The position numbers and the translations under genes were made by a program. DNA of 64,000 bases from Deltaproteobacteria bacterium (GTDB taxonomy: Bacteria; Desulfobacterota; Syntrophia; Syntrophales; Smithellaceae): NCBI GenBank assembly GCA_012729055.1, contig JAAYDW010000053.1, positions 20,159-84,158 on the forward strand, in the 5' to 3' direction. Below, in pieces: positions 37,360 to 46,507 of this stretch. Within the stretch, counting starts at the first letter, position 1; every line of letters starts with the position of its first letter. A model generated the notes under the pieces. That model worked only from the letters and a program-made list of their open reading frames with translations. It had not been told where the DNA came from and did no database searches.

Positions 37360-37590
37360 TTATTTGGCTACTTCTATATCTGCAAGTAAATCAAGCAGTG
37401 AATCCACCCTTGCGCGTACGCTGTCCCTTTCCTCATCCAATACCTTGAGTTTGCTTTTGTACCCTTCTATCTCCAATTCTTTATTTTTTAGCGCTTCCTC
37501 CAATACAGAAATCTGTTTTTTAAAAAAAACCTGCTCACTGACAATATGCTTAATCTTTTCTTCAAGCTCTGCAAATTTACTTATTTCCAC
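37360..37590 (-). CDS. zapB: ZapB-like small coiled-coil division protein
   Basis: A 76-residue protein that is almost entirely coiled coil (FAELEEKIKHIVSEQVFFKK, then further heptads to the end). It has the length of ZapB and sits directly before zapA. In E. coli, ZapB links ZapA at the division ring. The name rests on size, coiled coil and context, since ZapB sequences diverge strongly. The start is GTG 37590 with AAGGAAAGCC upstream. Confidence 0.78.
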   Translation of the reverse strand: MEISKFAELEEKIKHIVSEQVFFKKQISVLEEALKNKELEIEGYKSKLKVLDEERDSVRARVDSLLDLLADIEVAK

Positions 37591-37651
37591 GGCTTTCCTT
37601 CATCCTTTATAAAGAATTTAACGCCAGTGATCCTGCTTTCTCTTTGATTTC

Positions 37652-37680
37652 TTTATGCCAATTCGCCGCTCAAATGTCAA
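37652..37680 (-). promoter_or_regulatory. Promoter of zapB-zapA(-6S)
   Basis: On the minus strand, TTGACA (37680-37675, overlapping the dusB stop), a 17-nt spacer and CATAAA (37657-37652). The leader is about 55 nt. Confidence 0.65.
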
Positions 37681-38666
37681 GTCATTATTTCGGGTTGCGT
37701 TTGTTCCAGCAATCGGAAATACTCTTCTAATTCCGCAAACATCCGATCGCTGTCCGTCATTTTCCCCATCGCTTCCCGGAGGCGGCCGGAGGAGGGCAGT
37801 CCCTTGGTGTACCACAACAGATGCTTGCGAAAAGACCGGCCGGCCAATCGCGCGCCCCGGTGCCGAACCTCCAGATCCCAGTGCCTCCGGATGAGGGCGT
37901 AACGCTCGGCGAGGCGGGGCCGGTTCCCGAGAGAGGCGCCGGCAAGAAGCTCAGAAATGCCCTGAAATATCCAGGGATTGCCCAGAGCGCCCCGACCCAC
38001 CATGACCGCGTCGCACTCCGTTTGTTTGAGCATGTCCAATGCGTCGGACGGCTTCCGGATATCCCCATTGCCGACAACCGGAATGCCGACGGCTCTTTTC
38101 ACGTCCGCAATGACCGACCAGTCGGAAAAACCGGAAAATCCCTGATCGGCCGTCCGGCCGTGCACGATCACGGCCGCCGCGCCGGCATCCTCGGCGATCC
38201 GGGCCAGTTGCACGGCGTTTTGTGCCGCCCGGCTCCAGCCGGCCCGCATTTTCACGGTCACCGGCCTTTTGACCGCGCGGACCACGGCGGCAATGATCCG
38301 GCCCGCCAGAGGAAGGTCTTTCATCAGCATGGCGCCGGCGCCTGTTTTGACGACCTTACGGACCGGGCACCCCATGTTGAGATCCAGAATATCGGGATCA
38401 TGTTCCCCGACAATTCTCGCCGCCTCCGCCATGACGGCGGGGTCCGCCCCGAAAATCTGCACGCCAAGGGGCCTGTCCTCCGGGCAGGTTTTGAGATAGT
38501 CAAGCGTTTTCGCCGTTTCACGGACCAGGCCGTTGGCGCTCACCATCTCGGTGAAACACAGGCCGCAGCCGAATTCGCGGGCGACCAGGCGAAACGGCAG
38601 ATCCGTCACTCCCGCCAGCGGCGCGAGTATCGCGGTGTTTTTGCAAAGGTCGGTTATTGCGGACAC
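37677..38666 (-). CDS. dusB: tRNA-dihydrouridine synthase (DusB-like)
   Basis: This 329-residue FMN enzyme reduces uridines in tRNA D-loops. Signatures are LAPLAGVTDLPFRL, LDLNMGCPVRKVVKTGAGAM with the catalytic Cys, VHGRTADQGFSG and GNGDIRKPSDALDML. The C-terminal helical tRNA-binding part is present. It starts 3 nt after the GlmU-like gene, at the end of a four-gene minus-strand operon. Confidence 0.94.
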   Translation of the reverse strand: MSAITDLCKNTAILAPLAGVTDLPFRLVAREFGCGLCFTEMVSANGLVRETAKTLDYLKTCPEDRPLGVQIFGADPAVMAEAARIVGEHDPDILDLNMGCPVRKVVKTGAGAMLMKDLPLAGRIIAAVVRAVKRPVTVKMRAGWSRAAQNAVQLARIAEDAGAAAVIVHGRTADQGFSGFSDWSVIADVKRAVGIPVVGNGDIRKPSDALDMLKQTECDAVMVGRGALGNPWIFQGISELLAGASLGNRPRLAERYALIRRHWDLEVRHRGARLAGRSFRKHLLWYTKGLPSSGRLREAMGKMTDSDRMFAELEEYFRLLEQTQPEIMT

Positions 38667-38669
38667 AAA

Positions 38670-39425
38670 TCAACCCTGACCGCCGGCCCGCCGGCGCAGG
38701 TAATCGCCGGCTTTCTCCAGTTCTTCGAGCGTATTGATACCCATCACTTCGACATAATCCGCCGTCAGGAAGGCCTGCACCTTCCGGCCTTCTCGACGGG
38801 CGATTTCCACGATATCCGTGAGATAGTACTCCTGCTGCCGGTTGTCGTTTTTCACCTGGTTTAGCGCGGCAAACAAAAACGGCGTGTCCACGCAGTAAAT
38901 CCCCGTGTTGATTTCCCGAATTTCTTTCTCCCGGTCGGTGGCGTCGCGATGTTCGACGATTTTCAGCACCTCGCCTCGGTCGTTTTTTACGATGCGGCCG
39001 TAAGCGTGGGGGCCGGGCGGCTCGGTGGTGAGCACCGTGACCGTCGCTCCGGCGGCCAGGTGGCCGGCAACGAGCGAACGGACCGTTTCCGGTTGCAGAA
39101 GCGGAACATCGCCGCAGAGGATCACCGTCAGTCCCGGATAGTCCGCGCAGGCGGGCCGGGCCTGCATTACCGCGTGTCCCGTTCCGAGCTGCGGATCCTG
39201 CAGCGCAAATTCCAGATCGGCACCGGGAAAGGCTTCCCGGACCTTGTCCGCCTGGTGGCCGACAATCACAACGATTTTTTCCGCTCCCGCGGCGCGGGCC
39301 GTTCGGAGCACGTAATACAAAAGCGGCCGGCCTTCCAGCCGGTGCAGCACCTTGGCCAGATCCGATTGCATGCGGGTGCCCTTTCCCGCCGCCAGAACAA
39401 GCGCGCAGAACCTTGAACTTTTCAT
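38670..39425 (-). CDS. GlmU N-terminal-type nucleotidyltransferase (single domain)
   Basis: A 251-residue sugar-nucleotidyltransferase with the opening ALVLAAGKGTRMQSDLAKVLH and Q-D-P-Q-L-G-T-G-H-A-V. These are GlmU uridyltransferase signatures, including the GTGHA uridine contact. GDVPLL is the metal-binding step and EINTGIY a further substrate contact. The left-handed beta-helix acetyltransferase half of GlmU is missing: the ORF stops naturally and the next gene is dusB. It may make UDP-GlcNAc with a separate acetyltransferase, or another UDP-sugar. Confidence 0.85.
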   Translation of the reverse strand: MKSSRFCALVLAAGKGTRMQSDLAKVLHRLEGRPLLYYVLRTARAAGAEKIVVIVGHQADKVREAFPGADLEFALQDPQLGTGHAVMQARPACADYPGLTVILCGDVPLLQPETVRSLVAGHLAAGATVTVLTTEPPGPHAYGRIVKNDRGEVLKIVEHRDATDREKEIREINTGIYCVDTPFLFAALNQVKNDNRQQEYYLTDIVEIARREGRKVQAFLTADYVEVMGINTLEELEKAGDYLRRRAGGQG

Positions 39426-39433
39426 TCGTCGTT

Positions 39434-40735
39434 TTACCTCGCCGGAGAAGAGATTTGCGGCGTTTCGAATTGCGCGGGAAAGATCACCAGCACTTCACGA
39501 ACGGATTTCGCATCGGCATTTTCCACGACAAAGATCACGCCCGAGTGTTCCAGTCTTTCCCGGCGCAGGGGAATTCGGCCCGCCTGCTGCATCAGAAAGC
39601 CGCCAAGCGTCTCATAATTGCCCTCGGGCAGGTTTGTCAACAGGATTTGATTGAGATCGTCGATTTTCATCCGGCCGTTCACCAGGTAGCGGCCCGGAGC
39701 CACCCGCCGGTAGAGCTTTTCACCCGTGTTGTAGGCGTCGTCCATGCTGCCCGTGATTTCCTCCCCGATGTCTTCCAGGGTGACGATCCCGACGGCGCCG
39801 CCGTACTCATCGACGACGACGGCCATGGTTTCATGCCTTCGATGCATATCCATCAGAAGCGGGCCGGCTTTTTTCGTTTCGGGAACATAGAAGACGTCGG
39901 TGCGCATGCAGTCGTCCACCGTCGCCGCGCCCGCGTCCGTTTCTTTGCGCTTGCGTTTCCAGAGGATCTCCAGCAGGTCGAAGTAGTGCAGGATGCCGAC
40001 GATGTTGTACACCGTCTCCGAATACACCGGCACGCGCATGTATTTCTTGGCGCCGACGATGGCCGCCGCCTCGCTAAGCGTCATGGTCTGCGGCAGAGCC
40101 GTCAGCGCCGAAATCGGCACCATGATTTCCTCCGCCGTCAGTTCGGAAAAGTCGAACACGCGGCTGATCATCTCCTTTTCCGTTTCCTCGATATCGCTGC
40201 CCAGCGTTTTTTCATCGAGGATGTACTTCAATCCTTCCTTGGTGATGTAGGACGGCTGGCGGGTTTTGGCATCCTGCGAAATGTTAACGGTTCTGCGCGA
40301 CACCACGGCGACCAGATAGGCGACCGGATAGAACACAAAAGAGGAAAAGCGAATGAAGGGAGCGACGCGGATCGCCATCGCCTCCGCGTAGTGCTGAAAA
40401 ATGCTGCGGATGATGATGATCACGAACAGCGTCGGCAGCATGATATAAAAGGCGATCCGTTCGCCCTCGCGGGGTCCGAAGGATTGGATGAGGAGCCCCG
40501 TGGCCAGCGTTGAGGCGACGATAATCGCCAGATTCGTACCGATGAGCGCCGTGGAAATGAACCATTCCGGATTTTCCTTGAGCCGGACCGCCTGTTTCGC
40601 GCCGGACGAGCCTTTGCCGGCATAGTATTTGATCTTGTTGATGTCGGCGGAAAAGAGCGCCACCTCGCCCCCGGAATACAGGGCCTCCAGAACCAGGCAC
40701 AGAAGGATCACGGCCAGAATGAGATAGACGGTCAT
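39434..40735 (-). CDS. CNNM/HlyC-family membrane protein with CBS pair
   Basis: This 433-residue protein has a DUF21 (CNNM transmembrane) domain over about 1-190, beginning [29 protein letters not shown] pair follows (about 205-330, with [14 protein letters not shown]) and then a CorC_HlyC domain (about 345-425). Such proteins are linked to Mg2+/Co2+ efflux, despite the frequent name hemolysin. It overlaps the next paralogue upstream by 4 nt (ATGA), so translation is coupled. Confidence 0.9.
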   Translation of the reverse strand: MTVYLILAVILLCLVLEALYSGGEVALFSADINKIKYYAGKGSSGAKQAVRLKENPEWFISTALIGTNLAIIVASTLATGLLIQSFGPREGERIAFYIMLPTLFVIIIIRSIFQHYAEAMAIRVAPFIRFSSFVFYPVAYLVAVVSRRTVNISQDAKTRQPSYITKEGLKYILDEKTLGSDIEETEKEMISRVFDFSELTAEEIMVPISALTALPQTMTLSEAAAIVGAKKYMRVPVYSETVYNIVGILHYFDLLEILWKRKRKETDAGAATVDDCMRTDVFYVPETKKAGPLLMDMHRRHETMAVVVDEYGGAVGIVTLEDIGEEITGSMDDAYNTGEKLYRRVAPGRYLVNGRMKIDDLNQILLTNLPEGNYETLGGFLMQQAGRIPLRRERLEHSGVIFVVENADAKSVREVLVIFPAQFETPQISSPAR

Positions 40736-42006
40736 GTCCGTTCCTCCCCGGGCGCGTCCTCGGCATCCTTTTCAATGCGGATCCGGAGAATCCGGGTTCG
40801 GCCGACGCTTTCGACGCAAAACCGATAGGGCGCAAAGACGGCGATTTCGCCGCGTTCGGGCATCTTGCCGAAGAGATGGAGGACAAATCCGCCGATCGTG
40901 TCGAACTCGTCCTGCGGAAGGACGGCGTGCAAAAGCTCGTTCACCTCTTCAATCGCCATGCCGCCCGGAACGATCACGGTCTTGTCGTCCATGATTTCAC
41001 AGCCGCTGCACGCCGGCTCATCCTCGCCGTAGGCTTCCTCAAATAGATTTTCCAGAATATCCTCCAGCGTCACCAACCCCGACACACCGCCGTATTCATC
41101 GACGACGATGGCCATTTGAATCGATTTCTCCTGAAAATCATGAAGCAGCCCGTTGATGGTTTTCGTCTCCGGAACGAAATAGGGCCGGGCCAGCAGCTTT
41201 TCGATGGAGGCGGGCGCGCCCAGGCGCAGCGCGTCGTTGAGCAGATCGCGGGCAAACAGAATGCCGATCACGTCATCGCGGTCTTCCCCGTACACCGGCA
41301 CCCGTTCGTAGCGCCCGGAGATAACGGCCGAAACGATCTCGGCGGGCGGCATGTCCGCCGGCAGACAGAACATCTCGACGCGGGGAATCATGATGTCCGT
41401 CACCGGCCGGTCGCCGGATTCAAAGATGGTCCTGATGAGTTCCCGCTGCGACTCGTCCACCACGCCGTCGCGGCTTCCGGCATCGATGAGGTGTTTGAAT
41501 TCGTCCTCCATGAGGACGTCCTGGGGCCGCGTCCGGCGCCGGCCCAGGCGCTGCAAAATGAAGCCCGGCGTTTTTTCCAGCGCCGCCACGAGAGGAAATT
41601 CCAGCCGCGAGATCAGGAGCAGAAGCGGCGAAACGGCCGCCGCGATCTGCATGGGATAGGTCACGCCGAACGTTTTGGGAATGGCTTCACCGGCAAAAAA
41701 AAGCACCAGCGAGGTGACGACAATCGATACCCACTGCCCCGGCGCGCCGAAGAGGCCGATAAACAGGGACGCCGCCAGGATGGAAATGCTGATGTTCACC
41801 GCTTCATTGCTGGTCACGACCGTGATCAGCAGACGCCGCGGATTTTCCAGAAGTTTGAGGACGGAATTGAAAAAAGGGTAGTTGTCCGATTTCATCTTGT
41901 GCAGGTGCAGATCCGACAGAGACAAAAGCGCCGCCTCCGCCGATGAAAAAAAACCGGAGAACAAAAAAAGGATCAAAAGAATGACGATATCCAAACCTAA
42001 AGCCAA
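40732..42006 (-). CDS. CNNM/HlyC-family membrane protein with CBS pair (paralogue)
   Basis: It has the same DUF21-CBS-CBS-CorC_HlyC order as its neighbour. The true protein likely begins near LALGLDIVILLILFLFSG. The track start at 42147 adds about 47 residues unlike the family and runs into the plus-strand promoter at 42131. I therefore use TTG 42006; TTG 41994 is possible and neither has a strong ribosome site. Visible parts are FSSAEAALLSLSDLHL, GEAIPKTFGV and VVDEYGGVSGLVTLEDILE. It is the first gene of the operon. The start is the weak point. Confidence 0.85.
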   Translation of the reverse strand: MALGLDIVILLILFLFSGFFSSAEAALLSLSDLHLHKMKSDNYPFFNSVLKLLENPRRLLITVVTSNEAVNISISILAASLFIGLFGAPGQWVSIVVTSLVLFFAGEAIPKTFGVTYPMQIAAAVSPLLLLISRLEFPLVAALEKTPGFILQRLGRRRTRPQDVLMEDEFKHLIDAGSRDGVVDESQRELIRTIFESGDRPVTDIMIPRVEMFCLPADMPPAEIVSAVISGRYERVPVYGEDRDDVIGILFARDLLNDALRLGAPASIEKLLARPYFVPETKTINGLLHDFQEKSIQMAIVVDEYGGVSGLVTLEDILENLFEEAYGEDEPACSGCEIMDDKTVIVPGGMAIEEVNELLHAVLPQDEFDTIGGFVLHLFGKMPERGEIAVFAPYRFCVESVGRTRILRIRIEKDAEDAPGEERT

Positions 42007-42130
42007 GGATGCTTTGCGACCTCGCTTGCCTGAGTGATGATGCAAATGTAACAGATTCCGGGAAAAAAAGATACCGCGGCTTGGATCAGCGACCGCCGGG
42101 CGGCAAATCACGGCGGCCGAGATTATTCGA

Positions 42131-42159
42131 TTGACTTCACTCCCCATCCTTTCTATACT
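42131..42159 (+). promoter_or_regulatory. Strong sigma-70 promoter of the DUF4197 gene
   Basis: TTGACT (42131-42136), a 17-nt spacer and TATACT (42154-42159). The leader is about 75 nt. Confidence 0.75.
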
Positions 42160-42242
42160 TTTTTAATAGTCGGCTGCGATAGGAACAACCATTTCCAACA
42201 CCCCGGTAAAGACCGTCCGACGACGGCCGGAAGGAGATCATC

Positions 42243-42959
42243 ATGACAAAAAAAATCTTTTGGGGAATTTTGCTGGTCCTGCTCATCGGCACGACGGGCC
42301 ACGCCTCTTTTCTGGACACCCTCAAAGACACGCTGGGCACCGTCAAGCCGTCCAAAACCGACGGCGGAAGAGTGGATCTGGGGCTCAAGGAAGCGCTCAA
42401 CATCGGCGCGAAAAACGCCGTCAAATATCTGGGTAAAAACAACGGCTACTTCGGCAACCAGGCCGTCAAGATCCTGCTGCCCGAGGAGGTCCGCCAGGTA
42501 GAATCCGTTTTGCGCGGCGTCGGCTTCGGACCCGAGCTCGATGAGTTTACTCTCAGCATGAACCGCGCCGCGGAAAAAGCCGCGCCGCTGGCGGCGGATA
42601 TCTTCGCCAACGCCATTGCGGACATGTCGTTTGACGACGCCAACCGAATTCTGCGCGGCGGCAACACCGCGGCGACGGACTATCTGAAGGGGAAAACCTA
42701 CGACACCCTGCTTGCGCTTTTCGAACCGTCCGTCCGCAAAACCATGGACCAGTACAAAGTCACCCAGCAGTACAACGCGATCGCCGGCAAGACGCAAAAC
42801 CTGCCGCTCGTCGGCAAGGCGCTGAACCTCGACGTCAACCGCTACGTTTCGGGCAAGGCGCTCGACGGACTGTTTACCATGCTGGCCCGGGAGGAAACCG
42901 ACATCCGCACCAATCCCCAGGCGCGCGTCACCTCTTTGCTCAAGGAAGTTTTCAAATAA
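42243..42959 (+). CDS. Exported DUF4197 family protein
   Basis: A 238-residue protein with a signal peptide (KKIFWGILLVLLIGTTGHA). The mature part is mostly helical and matches the DUF4197 pattern: GLKEALNIGAKNAVKYLGK, NNGYFGNQAVKILLPE and DFANAIADMSFDDANRILRGG-like text (FANAIADMSFDDANRIL). The function of the family is unknown. GAAGGAGATCATC precedes the ATG. It is followed 23 nt later by purD, so both probably share the strong promoter upstream. Confidence 0.88.
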   Translation: MTKKIFWGILLVLLIGTTGHASFLDTLKDTLGTVKPSKTDGGRVDLGLKEALNIGAKNAVKYLGKNNGYFGNQAVKILLPEEVRQVESVLRGVGFGPELDEFTLSMNRAAEKAAPLAADIFANAIADMSFDDANRILRGGNTAATDYLKGKTYDTLLALFEPSVRKTMDQYKVTQQYNAIAGKTQNLPLVGKALNLDVNRYVSGKALDGLFTMLAREETDIRTNPQARVTSLLKEVFK

Positions 42960-42982
42960 CGTTCAACAGGAGATCTCGAACC

Positions 42983-44308
42983 ATGCCCAACATTCTGCTG
43001 GTCGGCAACGGCGCGCGCGAACACGCGATGGCCGAAGCCATCGCTCGTTCAGCGCGGCATCCGCGCCTCTTTTCCTTCATGAAGGCCAACAATCCCGGCA
43101 TTGCGTCGCTGTCGGAAAAAATCCGGCTGGGCGGCTATGCCGATCTGGCGGCCATCACCGGCTTTGCCCGGGAGCAAAAAATCGATTTTGCCGTGATCGG
43201 CCCGGAAGATCCGCTCAATCACGGCGTGGTCGATGCGCTTGCGCAAATCGGCATTCCCGCCGTCGGGCCGAACCAAAGCCTGGCGCGCCTGGAAACGTCC
43301 AAGGCTTTCACCCGCCATCTGCTTGACAAATACAACATCCCCGGTAATCCGCGATTTCAGGTTTTTACGTCGCCGGAAGGGATGAAAGACTTTTTAAACG
43401 CCCTCGACGCCGTCGTCCTCAAACCGGACGGACTCACGGGCGGCAAGGGCGTCCTCGTGCAGGGCGATCACTTCGCCACGAAGGACGAAGCGCTGGCGCT
43501 GTGCGAGCAAATTCTGAAGGACAGCGGCTCGGTGATTGTAGAGGAAAAATTCGACGGCGAGGAATTTTCGCTCCAGTGCCTGTGCGACGGCAAAACCGTC
43601 GCCGGCACGCCGCTGGTGCAGGATCACAAAAGACGCTTTGACGGCGATCAGGGGCCCAACACGGGCGGCATGGGCTCCTACTCCCTGCCGGACCATTCCC
43701 TGCCGTTTCTGAAGCCTTCCGATATCGAAGAAGGCCTGGACATCACCCGCCGGGTCGCGGCGGCGCTCCTTGCGGAAACGGGAAACCCTTACAAGGGCGT
43801 CATGTACGGCGGTTTCATCGCCACGAAAAACGGCGCGCGGCTCCTGGAGTACAACGCCCGCTTCGGCGATCCGGAGGCCATGAACATTCTGCCGCTTTTG
43901 AAAACGGATTTTGTGGACGTCTGCCGGCACATCATCGACGGCACACTCGACCGGCTCGAGATCGCATTCGACGCCAAAGCCACCGTCTGCCGATACGTCG
44001 TGCCGAAAGGCTACGGCCTGCCCGCCGATCACGTCGACGCGGCGGCGAAAGCCAGGATCGAAGTGGGCGACGTGGGGGACGCCCGGCTCTACTATTCCTC
44101 CGTCGATAAAAGAGACGACGGTCTGTACCTGAGCGCCTCGCGCGCCGTCGGCATCGTCGGCATCGCCGACACGCTTGCAGCCGCCCGCCGGATCGCCGAA
44201 GCAGGCGTTCGGGCCGTCAAAGGCCCCGTCGCCTACCGCGCCGACATCGGCACGGACGCGCTCATCCAAAAGCGCATCGACCACATGAAGAAAATCAGAA
44301 ACGAATAA
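42983..44308 (+). CDS. purD: Phosphoribosylamine-glycine ligase
   Basis: This 441-residue ATP-grasp enzyme makes GAR in purine synthesis. The N-terminal domain starts NILLVGNGAREHAMAEAIAR. The ATP-grasp part has LKPDGLTGGKGVLVQGD, VEEKFDGEEFSLQCLCDG and the family signature RFGDPEAMN. Length is at the upper end of normal. CAGGAGATCTCGAACC precedes the ATG. It ends at a bidirectional terminator facing the purH-type gene. Confidence 0.97.
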   Translation: MPNILLVGNGAREHAMAEAIARSARHPRLFSFMKANNPGIASLSEKIRLGGYADLAAITGFAREQKIDFAVIGPEDPLNHGVVDALAQIGIPAVGPNQSLARLETSKAFTRHLLDKYNIPGNPRFQVFTSPEGMKDFLNALDAVVLKPDGLTGGKGVLVQGDHFATKDEALALCEQILKDSGSVIVEEKFDGEEFSLQCLCDGKTVAGTPLVQDHKRRFDGDQGPNTGGMGSYSLPDHSLPFLKPSDIEEGLDITRRVAAALLAETGNPYKGVMYGGFIATKNGARLLEYNARFGDPEAMNILPLLKTDFVDVCRHIIDGTLDRLEIAFDAKATVCRYVVPKGYGLPADHVDAAAKARIEVGDVGDARLYYSSVDKRDDGLYLSASRAVGIVGIADTLAAARRIAEAGVRAVKGPVAYRADIGTDALIQKRIDHMKKIRNE

Positions 44309-44309
44309 A

Positions 44310-44345
44310 AAAAAGAAGGGGCGACAATTGTCGCCCCTTCTTTTT
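44310..44345. terminator. Bidirectional terminator (36-bp perfect palindrome)
   Basis: An uninterrupted palindrome centred between 44327 and 44328. The stem includes GAAGGGGCGACAA and its complement, flanked by A5 and T5. It serves purD (+) and the AICAR transformylase gene (-). Confidence 0.92.
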
Positions 44346-44408
44346 GATCCTTCGTTTGCCGGTCTTTTCCCGCAAGCGCCGTCTTCGCGCGCCGCGGGCG
44401 CGATCTTC

Positions 44409-45587
44409 TCAATGATGAAACAGCCTCAGTCCGCAAAACGCCATGACGATTCCGTACTTGTTGCAGGTATCGATCACCTGCCGGTCGCGGATGGACCCGC
44501 CCGGCTCGACGATGGCGGCAACGCCGCTGCGGCGGGCGCGTTCGATGTTGTCGCCGAAGGGGAAAAACGCGTCGCTCCCCAGGCAGACGCCGGTGACTCC
44601 GGCCAGCCAGGCCTTTCGTTCCTCCGCTGAAAGCGGCTCGGGCCGGCGCGAAAAAGTTTCGGCCCACACGTCCTCGCCGATCACGTCTTCGGGCGTGTCG
44701 CCCAGATAAACGTCGATGGCGTTGTCGCGGTTGGGCTTGGATACCTCGTCGCGGAAAGCCAGATCCAGCACTTTTGGCATGTGGCGCAGCTGCCAGAGAT
44801 CGGCCTTCTGGCCGGCCAGCCGCGTGCAGTGGATGCGGCTCTGCTGGCCCGCGCCCACGCCGATGACCTGGCCGTCCTGAACGAAGCAGACGCTGTTGGA
44901 CTGCGTGTACTTGAGCGTGATGAGCGCCAGCACGAGATCGCGCTTCTGCGCGTCGGAAAGCGTTTTGTTTTCGGTCACGATGTTTTCCAGCAGGCGGGCG
45001 TCGATCTTGAGCTCGTTGCGGCCCTGCTCGAAGGTAATGCCGAACACCTGCTTGTGCTCGATTGCGGCGGGAACGTAATGCGGATCGATGGCGACGACAT
45101 TGTAGTTTCCGCCCTTCTTGGATTTCAGGATTTCCAGCGCCTGGGGCTCGTAGCCCGGGGCGATGATGCCGTCAGTGACTTCATTCTTGATGATGTTTGC
45201 CGTGGGAACGTCGCACGGATCGGATAGAGCGATCCAGTCGCCGAAGCTGCTCATGCGGTCGGCGCCGCGGGCGCGCGCGTAAGCGCAGGCCAGGTCCGAA
45301 AGCTCCAGGCCGGGCGCGACGTGGTACATGCGGCGAAGCACGTCGTCCAGGGGGAACCCCAGGGCGGCGCCGGCGGGAGAAACGTGCTTGAAGGAGGCGG
45401 CGGCCGCCTGCCCGGTGTTCTCCTTCAGCTCTTTCACCAGCTGCCAGCTGTTGAGCGCATCGAGAAAGTTGATGTAGCCGGGCTTGCCGTTTAAGACCGT
45501 CACCGGCAGGCTGCCTCCGTCCGCCATGAAGATCCGGGCCGGCTTCTGATTGGGGTTGCAGCCGTATTTCAATTGAATTTCATTCAT
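44409..45587 (-). CDS. AICAR transformylase, stand-alone (PurH C-terminal domain type)
   Basis: This 392-residue enzyme formylates AICAR with 10-formyl-THF. It corresponds only to the transformylase half of bifunctional PurH: QLKYGCNPNQKPARIF, AAAASFKHVSPAGAALG with the substrate Lys-His, and a C-terminal SDAFFPFGDNIERA with GSIRDRQVIDTC. The N-terminal MGS-like cyclohydrolase domain is absent. The adjacent PurO-type gene, 3 nt upstream, supplies that step. GGAGGGATGATCC precedes the ATG. Confidence 0.95.
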   Translation of the reverse strand: MNEIQLKYGCNPNQKPARIFMADGGSLPVTVLNGKPGYINFLDALNSWQLVKELKENTGQAAAASFKHVSPAGAALGFPLDDVLRRMYHVAPGLELSDLACAYARARGADRMSSFGDWIALSDPCDVPTANIIKNEVTDGIIAPGYEPQALEILKSKKGGNYNVVAIDPHYVPAAIEHKQVFGITFEQGRNELKIDARLLENIVTENKTLSDAQKRDLVLALITLKYTQSNSVCFVQDGQVIGVGAGQQSRIHCTRLAGQKADLWQLRHMPKVLDLAFRDEVSKPNRDNAIDVYLGDTPEDVIGEDVWAETFSRRPEPLSAEERKAWLAGVTGVCLGSDAFFPFGDNIERARRSGVAAIVEPGGSIRDRQVIDTCNKYGIVMAFCGLRLFHH

Positions 45588-45590
45588 GGA

Positions 45591-46319
45591 TCATCCCTCC
45601 ACCGTCTTATATTTATTGATGATGACATCCTCGTAGTGTTGCGTCGCCGGGTCGATCGCGCGCACGAAGAGGCTCACCTTATTGTCTTCGTTTAAGGCGC
45701 TCCACAGCTTTCCGGCGTAGTCGCCGGGATTTTCTTCATCGATTGCCACGCCGAGCGGCTCGCCTTCGAAACTGGGAATCGGATTGCCGTTGCACTTGTA
45801 CGTGCTGATAAAATGTCCCTCGCCCGCCAGCGGCTCCGGATAATCAAAGGTAAACCGCAAAACGCTGTTTTCATTTCCGCCGCAGCTTTTCAGAATGCTG
45901 ATTTTATAACCGCCCGTCGCCATATCCACCACGCCGGAAATGCGGGGCGTCCAGTTGGGTTTGTCGTCTTCAAACGTGCGCGTGGCCAGCGCCGCTTCGA
46001 AGTTGTAGCCGGGATGGCGGTTGGCGGCCAGAAAATCATAAATGGTATCGGTCTGGTCGCCGTTGGTCACAATCGTCGTCTTGGCAAACGTCAGAACGGG
46101 GTTGTAAATGATCAGATGCGGATCCGTCATTTTGGACGGGTCGGCCGCCATGGTGCGAATGCCGCCGTCGATGGGATCGAACACGCGGTTGCGGCTGTTC
46201 GTGCTGCGGCCCATGATAAAATAAGCAATCAGGGCTTTGCCTCCCGGCGTTTTGCCGATGCAGAGGCCGCGGCCGGGATAGTCGTTGCCGGCGAGATACT
46301 CGTATACGTTCAGTTTCAT
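45591..46319 (-). CDS. IMP cyclohydrolase, archaeal PurO-type
   Basis: This 242-residue protein would close FAICAR to IMP, the last step of purine synthesis. It begins with NVYEYLAGNDYPGRGLCIGK and contains AYFIMGRSTNSRNRVF, which fit the PurO family first found in methanogens. It lies 3 nt before the stand-alone AICAR transformylase gene, so the two together replace bifunctional PurH. GAGGAGAAACGGTCATC precedes the ATG. A near-consensus promoter lies upstream. Confidence 0.9.
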   Translation of the reverse strand: MKLNVYEYLAGNDYPGRGLCIGKTPGGKALIAYFIMGRSTNSRNRVFDPIDGGIRTMAADPSKMTDPHLIIYNPVLTFAKTTIVTNGDQTDTIYDFLAANRHPGYNFEAALATRTFEDDKPNWTPRISGVVDMATGGYKISILKSCGGNENSVLRFTFDYPEPLAGEGHFISTYKCNGNPIPSFEGEPLGVAIDEENPGDYAGKLWSALNEDNKVSLFVRAIDPATQHYEDVIINKYKTVEG

Positions 46320-46367
46320 GATGACCGTTTCTCCTCGGATGGATAAGATATGTTTTTTTGCGGCGCG

Positions 46368-46396
46368 AGTATATGAAGAGAATTTCCGTCTGTCAA
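46368..46396 (-). promoter_or_regulatory. Strong sigma-70 promoter of the purO-purH-type operon
   Basis: On the minus strand, TTGACA (46396-46391), a 17-nt spacer and TATACT (46373-46368). The leader is about 42 nt. I see no purine riboswitch-like fold in it. Confidence 0.8.
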
Positions 46397-46507
46397 CCGG
46401 ATTCGGGAAAAACTGTTTTTCGGCGCAGAGCCGCCCCTTTGATATACCGGCCGCGGACGGCGGCGCCTGATGGTAAACTGCGAAAGGTTCCGAAAACTTC
46501 GCACGCC

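Noticed and set aside
39434-42006. Hemolysin annotation for the two DUF21-CBS proteins
   Set aside because: The domain order is that of CNNM/CorC-type transport-associated proteins; nothing indicates a toxin.
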